Part shown: positions 58,802 to 64,000 of the stretch, in pieces | How the letters are laid out: every line of letters begins with the position of its first letter | Position numbering within the stretch: position 1 is the first letter of the stretch | Program-made: the position numbers and the translations under genes | Assembly (NCBI RefSeq): GCF_020742175.1 | Contig: NZ_DYXM01000276.1 | Span: 1 to 64,000 of the forward strand | From: Dietzia timorensis | Lineage (GTDB): Bacteria; Actinomycetota; Actinomycetes; Mycobacteriales; Mycobacteriaceae | Direction of reading: 5' to 3' | DNA length: 64,000 nucleotides | Notes under the pieces: model-generated | What the model was told of the DNA's origin: nothing | The model's input: only the letters and a program-made list of their open reading frames with translations | Databases searched by the model: none

Positions 58802-59827
58802 ATGCATCCGGATTCTCCTTCCGCCCGCAAGATTTCCCGCACGAATGAGTCGGTCGACTCGAACCTGGACGTGGGTTCGCTCGTCGCCTTCGGCGGTGGA
58901 CACGGGCTCGCCGCCACGCTTTCGGCGGCTCGGCGGATCGCGTCGAGGCTCACGGCCGTCGTGACCGTGGCCGACGACGGTGGCTCCTCGGGTCGATTGC
59001 GCCGAGAGCTCGGAATCTTGCCCCCGGGAGACCTGCGTATGGCGTTGTGCGCTCTCGCGGGTGAGTCGGAGGAGCACCAGGATCTCGCCTCGCTTTTTCA
59101 GCACCGCTACGGGGGGAACGGAGCTCTTGCTGGACATGCCGTGGGCAATCTCGTTTTCGCGGGATTGTGGGAGCAACTCGCCGACCCGGTTGCGGCACTC
59201 CGGGTGGTGGAGGACCTGCTGGGTTCGGTCGGAAACGTCATGCCGATGTCGCCGGTGGCGCTGGACATAGCAGCCGACGTCTTTGGGCTTGAGGCCGATC
59301 CACGGGTCGTAAGAACGATCGTCGGGCAGGTGGCGGTCGCGTCGACCCCCGGGCAGGTGCGGCGCGTGCGACTCATCCCGTCCGATCCTCCCGCCACGCC
59401 GGGCGTCGTGGAAGCCATATCCGAGGCGGACATGGTCGTTCTCGGGCCGGGTTCCTGGTTCACATCGGTGATTCCCAACGTCCTGGTTCCCGAGATCTCC
59501 ACCGCGCTCGCGCAGACGCCGGCGAAGAAGGTGCTCGTGCTCAATCTTGCCCCGCAGCCGGGGGAGACAGCCGGATTCTCGACAGAGCGGCACCTACACG
59601 TCCTGCGCCAGCATGCGCCCGGCCTCGATTTCGATGCCATCGTCCTGGACCCGCGAACGGGACTGAGCGAGGGAGAGATGGGACAGGTCAACCGGACGGC
59701 GGAATCTCTCGGCGCGCAGGTGGTGATGGCCGAGGTCGCGAAGCAATCCGCGAACGGCGGTATCCGTCCAATTCACGATCCGGAGGCGCTGGGAGAGGCC
59801 CTCGGCCGTATCGGGCGAGCCAACTGA
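58802..59827 (+). CDS. Gluconeogenesis factor YvcK/CuvA family protein
   Basis: A 341-residue protein of the YvcK (2-phospho-L-lactate transferase-like) family. Family landmarks are SLVAFGGGHGLAATLSAARR, TVADDGGSSGRLRRELGILPPGDLRMAL, HAVGNLVFAGL and VLGPGSWFTSVIPNVLV. Homologues bind UDP-sugars and affect cell-wall synthesis and growth on gluconeogenic carbon. It lies between rapZ and whiA. Confidence 0.92.
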   Translation: MHPDSPSARKISRTNESVDSNLDVGSLVAFGGGHGLAATLSAARRIASRLTAVVTVADDGGSSGRLRRELGILPPGDLRMALCALAGESEEHQDLASLFQHRYGGNGALAGHAVGNLVFAGLWEQLADPVAALRVVEDLLGSVGNVMPMSPVALDIAADVFGLEADPRVVRTIVGQVAVASTPGQVRRVRLIPSDPPATPGVVEAISEADMVVLGPGSWFTSVIPNVLVPEISTALAQTPAKKVLVLNLAPQPGETAGFSTERHLHVLRQHAPGLDFDAIVLDPRTGLSEGEMGQVNRTAESLGAQVVMAEVAKQSANGGIRPIHDPEALGEALGRIGRAN

Positions 59828-59900
59828 AGCGGATTCCGCGATCCGACATCGAGACGATTATTTCCGGGGCGCCGCACGCCGTGAATCCCAGTTACTTACA

Positions 59901-59926
59901 CTTGTGAGCGCATATCTGCGCACAAG
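59901..59926. promoter_or_regulatory. Interrupted palindrome upstream of whiA
   Basis: cttgtgagcgca (59901-59912), tatc, tgcgcacaag (59917-59926): 10 paired bases with one extra A in the left arm, ending 18 bases before whiA and just before its aaggag ribosome site. The central TATCTG may be a -10. Operator or 5' UTR hairpin; it matches no consensus I recognise. Confidence 0.4.
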
Positions 59927-59944
59927 CACATTAAGGAGCCATCA

Positions 59945-60928
59945 ATGTCGCTGACCGCCCAGGTCAAGCAAGAACTCGTGCGTGTTCACGACAATCGCGA
60001 GTCTGCCCGGCGCGCAGAGGTGGCCACGATCATCCGCTACGCCGGAACCCTGCAGCCGATGTCCCATCGCCTCGTCATCGAGGTCGAGGTCGAGAACTCC
60101 GACATCGCCTACCGCCTGTCGGGCGAGCTCGATTCGCTGTTCGGGTCCCGGCCGGAGATTCACCAGATTGGCACGGGCACGGGACGTAGCGGCCACAAGC
60201 ACGTGCTCCGAATCCTCGACAAGGGCACCGATATCGTACGGCTTCTCGGGCTCGTCGACGGTCGGGGTTTCCCCGTCAAGGGGCTGCCGCCGGCTCTCGT
60301 TCGAGGGGCCCTGCACGACGCGCAGGCGGTTTGGCGTGGCGCGTTCCTCGCCCACGGCTCGCTTACGGAGCCCGGCCGTTCCGCCGCGCTGGAAATCACG
60401 GCACCGAGCACCGAGGCGGCGATGGCTCTCGTCGGGGCGGCACGCCGGCTGGACGTCACCGCAAAGGCCAGAGAGGCACGTGGCTCCGATCGCGTAATGA
60501 TTCGCGACGGCGAGGCCATCTCGACCCTGCTCGGTGTGATCGGTGCGCCGAAGACCAAGTCCGCGTGGGATGATTCCCGGTCGCGTCTCGAGGTCCGCGC
60601 CACAGCGAATCGGCTTGCGAATTTCGACGACGCGAACCTGCGCCGCTCCGCCCGGGCCGCAGTCGCGGCGGCGGCCCGCGTGGAAAGGGCGCTCGACATT
60701 CTCGGTGAGGACGTTCCCGACCATCTGCTCACCGCGGGAGAACTTCGCACCACCCATCGCCAGAGTTCACTTGAGGAGCTCGGCCAGCTCGCCTCGCCAC
60801 CGATGACCAAGGACGCAATAGCCGGGCGCATCCGCCGCCTGCTGTCCATGGCCGATCGAAAGGCCGCGGAACTCGGCATTCCCGACACCGATTCGGCCGT
60901 GACCGAGGAACTCCTCGACGAGGAGTGA
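59945..60928 (+). CDS. whiA: DNA-binding protein WhiA
   Basis: Homologue of the Streptomyces sporulation regulator, found in non-sporulating actinobacteria as a cell-division regulator; 327 residues. N-terminal LAGLIDADG-like domain ([32 protein letters not shown]) without nuclease function in this family, then a C-terminal helix-turn-helix (about 230-310, [40 protein letters not shown]). aaggag precedes the ATG. A short hairpin (actcctcg-a-cgaggagt) overlaps the stop. Confidence 0.95.
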   Translation: MSLTAQVKQELVRVHDNRESARRAEVATIIRYAGTLQPMSHRLVIEVEVENSDIAYRLSGELDSLFGSRPEIHQIGTGTGRSGHKHVLRILDKGTDIVRLLGLVDGRGFPVKGLPPALVRGALHDAQAVWRGAFLAHGSLTEPGRSAALEITAPSTEAAMALVGAARRLDVTAKAREARGSDRVMIRDGEAISTLLGVIGAPKTKSAWDDSRSRLEVRATANRLANFDDANLRRSARAAVAAAARVERALDILGEDVPDHLLTAGELRTTHRQSSLEELGQLASPPMTKDAIAGRIRRLLSMADRKAAELGIPDTDSAVTEELLDEE

Positions 60929-60981
60929 ACTCCGACGTCATAATTCCGGGATGCCTCCCGCAGCTACGTGGGCAAGTTCGC

Positions 60982-60987
60982 TAGGGT
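60982..60987 (+). promoter_or_regulatory. Candidate -10 box for gap-pgk-tpiA
   Basis: TAGGGT (TANNNT), 196 bases before gap. Use of this site would give a leader of about 190 bases. Confidence 0.35.
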
Positions 60988-60993
60988 GGAGGC

Positions 60994-62200
<1,207 letters not shown>

Positions 62201-62287
62201 GTACCGCTCCGGTACCCATCGACTCTCAGAAGAGTCCACGAACAATGCCCAAGTCGCGTGCGGCAGATCCGCGGCTTGGGCATTGTT
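62201..62287 (+). other. Three consecutive hairpins between gap and pgk
   Basis: gtacc-gctcc-ggtac (62201-62215), gactct-caga-agagtc (62221-62236) and a 13-bp stem aacaatgcccaag (62241-62253) with cttgggcattgtt (62275-62287). The last is followed by ctctat and resembles an intrinsic terminator, yet lies inside the operon 34 bases before pgk. Partial termination or mRNA processing would let gap exceed pgk. Confidence 0.6.
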
Positions 62288-62321
62288 CTCTATCTGCAAT
62301 TCCAACGATTTCGAGGTACTC

Positions 62322-63533
62322 ATGAACGTCAATACTCTCGACGACCTGCTGTCCGCCGGCGTCTCCGGCCGCAAGATCCTCGTGCGCTCGGACTTCAACG
62401 TTCCGCTCGACGGGTCAACCATCACGGACACCGGCCGTATCACCGCGTCCATCCCGACGCTCAAGGCTCTCCTCGACGCTGGTGCGGCGCTCGTTATCAC
62501 CGCCCACCTGGGCCGCCCCAAGGGCGAAGCCGACCCCGAGTTCTCGCTCGGCCCCGTCGCCGAGGAACTTTCCTCCCAGCTGGATCAGTACGTACAGCTC
62601 GCCGATGACGTCGTCGGATCCGATGCACGCGAGCGCGCGAATGGCCTCACCGACGGAGACGTACTGCTCGTCGAGAACGTCCGATTCGATCCTCGCGAAA
62701 CGTCCAAGGACGACGCTGAGCGAGCGGAGTTCGCCAAGGAACTTGCGTCGCTCGTGGGCGAGGACGGCGCATTCGTGTCCGACGGATTCGGCGTGGTCCA
62801 CCGCAAGCAGGCTTCGGTGTTCGACGTCGCCTCGCTGCTCCCGTCCTACGCGGGCAAGCTCGTCCAAGCCGAGGTGGACGTGCTGCAGTCGCTCACCGGC
62901 GACACCAAGCACCCCTACGCCGTCGTGCTCGGCGGCTCGAAGGTCTCCGACAAGCTCGGTGTCATCGAGTCCCTCGCACCCAAGGTCGACACGCTCGTTA
63001 TCGGCGGCGGCATGTGCTTCACGTTCCTCGCGGCCCAGGGCTACAGCGTCGGTTCGTCCCTGCTGCAGGACGATATGATCGACACCTGCAAGGACCTCCT
63101 CGCCCGGTTCGGCGACGTCATCGCCCTTCCCACCGACGTCGTCGCCGCCGAGGGTTTCGCAGCCGACGCGCCGCACGAGACGGTGGCCGTCGACGCAATC
63201 CCTGAAGGGAAGATGGGCCTCGACATCGGACCCGAGTCCGTGAAGGCATTCGCGGAGAAGCTCGGCGCCGCGAAGACGATCTTCTGGAATGGGCCGATGG
63301 GCGTGTTCGAGTTCCCGGCCTTCGCAGCCGGCACCCGTGGTGTCGCCGAGGCCATCATCTCGGCGACCAAGGACGGGGCGTTCTCCGTCGTCGGTGGCGG
63401 TGACTCCGCCGCCGCCGTGCGCACGCTCGGCCTTGGCGAGGAGAATTTCTCCCATATCTCCACAGGCGGCGGAGCTTCCCTCGAATATCTCGAGGGCAAG
63501 GAACTGCCGGGCGTCACCACGCTCGCCAAGTAA
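62322..63533 (+). CDS. pgk: Phosphoglycerate kinase
   Basis: Transfers the acyl phosphate of 1,3-bisphosphoglycerate to ADP, 403 residues. [11 protein letters not shown] (substrate Asn/Asp), [44 protein letters not shown] and nucleotide-binding [13 protein letters not shown]...[18 protein letters not shown] 62322 ([10 protein letters not shown]) is the family start; the in-frame TTG at 62283 lies inside the terminator-like hairpin. Confidence 0.97.
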   Translation: MNVNTLDDLLSAGVSGRKILVRSDFNVPLDGSTITDTGRITASIPTLKALLDAGAALVITAHLGRPKGEADPEFSLGPVAEELSSQLDQYVQLADDVVGSDARERANGLTDGDVLLVENVRFDPRETSKDDAERAEFAKELASLVGEDGAFVSDGFGVVHRKQASVFDVASLLPSYAGKLVQAEVDVLQSLTGDTKHPYAVVLGGSKVSDKLGVIESLAPKVDTLVIGGGMCFTFLAAQGYSVGSSLLQDDMIDTCKDLLARFGDVIALPTDVVAAEGFAADAPHETVAVDAIPEGKMGLDIGPESVKAFAEKLGAAKTIFWNGPMGVFEFPAFAAGTRGVAEAIISATKDGAFSVVGGGDSAAAVRTLGLGEENFSHISTGGGASLEYLEGKELPGVTTLAK

Positions 63534-63561
63534 GCGTTTCGAACCGAAAAGGAAGGCAGTC

Positions 63562-64000
63562 ATGTCCACCAGTTCGCGCACGCCGCTCATCGCCGGCAAC
63601 TGGAAGATGAACCTCAATCACCTCGAGGCCATCGCGCTCGTCCAAAAGGTGTCCTTCGCACTTCCCGACAAGTACACCGAGAAGGTCGACGTCGCGTTTA
63701 TCCCGCCTTTCGTCGATATCCGCGGGGTCCAGGTCGTCGTCGAGGGCGATAAGCTCCCGTTCGCGTATGGCGCGCAGGATGTCTCGGCACACGATTCGGG
63801 CGCCTACACAGGCGAGGTCTCCGCCTCGATGCTCGCCAAGCTCGGCTGCACCTACGTGGTCGTCGGCCACTCCGAGCGCCGCGAATACCACGCCGAGACC
63901 GACGAGGTCGTCGCCGCGAAGGCGGCAAAGGTACTCGAGGCGAACATGACGCCGATCGTGTGCGTCGGCGAAAAGCTCGAGATCCGCGAGGCAGGAACCC
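63562..64000 (+). CDS. tpiA: Triosephosphate isomerase (3' end outside window)
   Basis: Interconverts dihydroxyacetone phosphate and glyceraldehyde 3-P. The first 146 codons are present of a family length of about 250-260. [15 protein letters not shown] holds the catalytic Lys and Asn, and [16 protein letters not shown] the catalytic His. The catalytic Glu lies beyond the window. ATG 63562 is preceded by aaggaagg, 28 bases after pgk. Confidence 0.96.
   Translation, partial: MSTSSRTPLIAGNWKMNLNHLEAIALVQKVSFALPDKYTEKVDVAFIPPFVDIRGVQVVVEGDKLPFAYGAQDVSAHDSGAYTGEVSASMLAKLGCTYVVVGHSERREYHAETDEVVAAKAAKVLEANMTPIVCVGEKLEIREAGT

Noticed and set aside
60910..60926. Hairpin actcctcg-a-cgaggagt at the whiA stop as a terminator
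   Set aside because: It has a one-base centre that cannot form a stable loop without opening pairs, lies inside codons, and has no T-tract.
59945..60928. WhiA as a homing endonuclease because of LAGLIDADG similarity
   Set aside because: WhiA proteins keep the fold without catalytic acidic residues, and the full family layout with C-terminal HTH is present.

Overview
The window is a GC-rich stretch of chromosome from an actinobacterium, almost certainly of the order Mycobacteriales and nearest the Corynebacterium/Dietzia side. Four things point there: the integration-host-factor-like protein mIHF, WhiA and a Rel-type (p)ppGpp enzyme; frequent GTG/TTG starts; the gene order, which follows the Mycobacterium tuberculosis blocks pdxS-to-aroB, pyrR-to-metK and priA-to-tpiA with most intervening genes missing; and an exact corynebacterial McbR-type operator in front of metK. 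Species cannot be fixed from the sequence alone.

Layout. 1-2161: pyridoxal-phosphate synthase (pdxS, cut by the left edge, and pdxT) flanking an acyl-CoA thioesterase. 2311-5484: yebC and the Holliday-junction genes ruvC-ruvA-ruvB. 5582-11823: yajC-secD-secF, then apt and rel. 11914-21298: a mixed-strand region with a membrane-anchored cyclophilin (-), a metallo-beta-lactamase-fold hydrolase, hisS, a zinc metallopeptidase (-), aspS, a Tat-exported phosphatase-superfamily protein (-) and rarA. 21408-32479: alaS-ruvX-mltG-aroE-prepilin peptidase-aroC-aroK-aroB-pepQ-efp-nusB, all on +. 32573-41346: a complete UMP operon pyrR-pyrB-pyrC-(PH-like membrane protein)-carA-carB-pyrF, with genes abutting or overlapping by a few bases. 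41561-50890: mihF, gmk, rpoZ, coaBC, metK, priA, def, fmt, rsmB. 50908-55765: rpe and the riboflavin genes ribD-ribE-ribBA-ribH, then a second PH-like membrane protein. 55780-64000: uvrC, rapZ, yvcK, whiA, then glycolytic gap-pgk-tpiA, the last cut by the right edge.

The genes supply basic metabolism: de novo pyrimidines, shikimate pathway, riboflavin, PLP, SAM and CoA, plus translation factors, protein export, stringent response, recombination and lower glycolysis. No rRNA, tRNA, insertion sequence, prophage, integrase or CRISPR array was seen, and no gene is visibly broken. No gene-free stretch exceeds about 270 bases.

I found no new multi-gene system. The interesting signals are regulatory and mostly non-coding: a PyrR-binding RNA hairpin over the pyrR ribosome site, the McbR-type operator at metK, a secD leader able to form two mutually exclusive pairings, a structured gap leader, three consecutive hairpins between gap and pgk, a perfect 16-bp stem between mihF and gmk, palindromes upstream of whiA and the cyclophilin gene, and several genes that look leaderless. 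Two proteins have changed nucleotide-binding motifs: PriA has lost its helicase ATPase motifs and RapZ has an altered P-loop.
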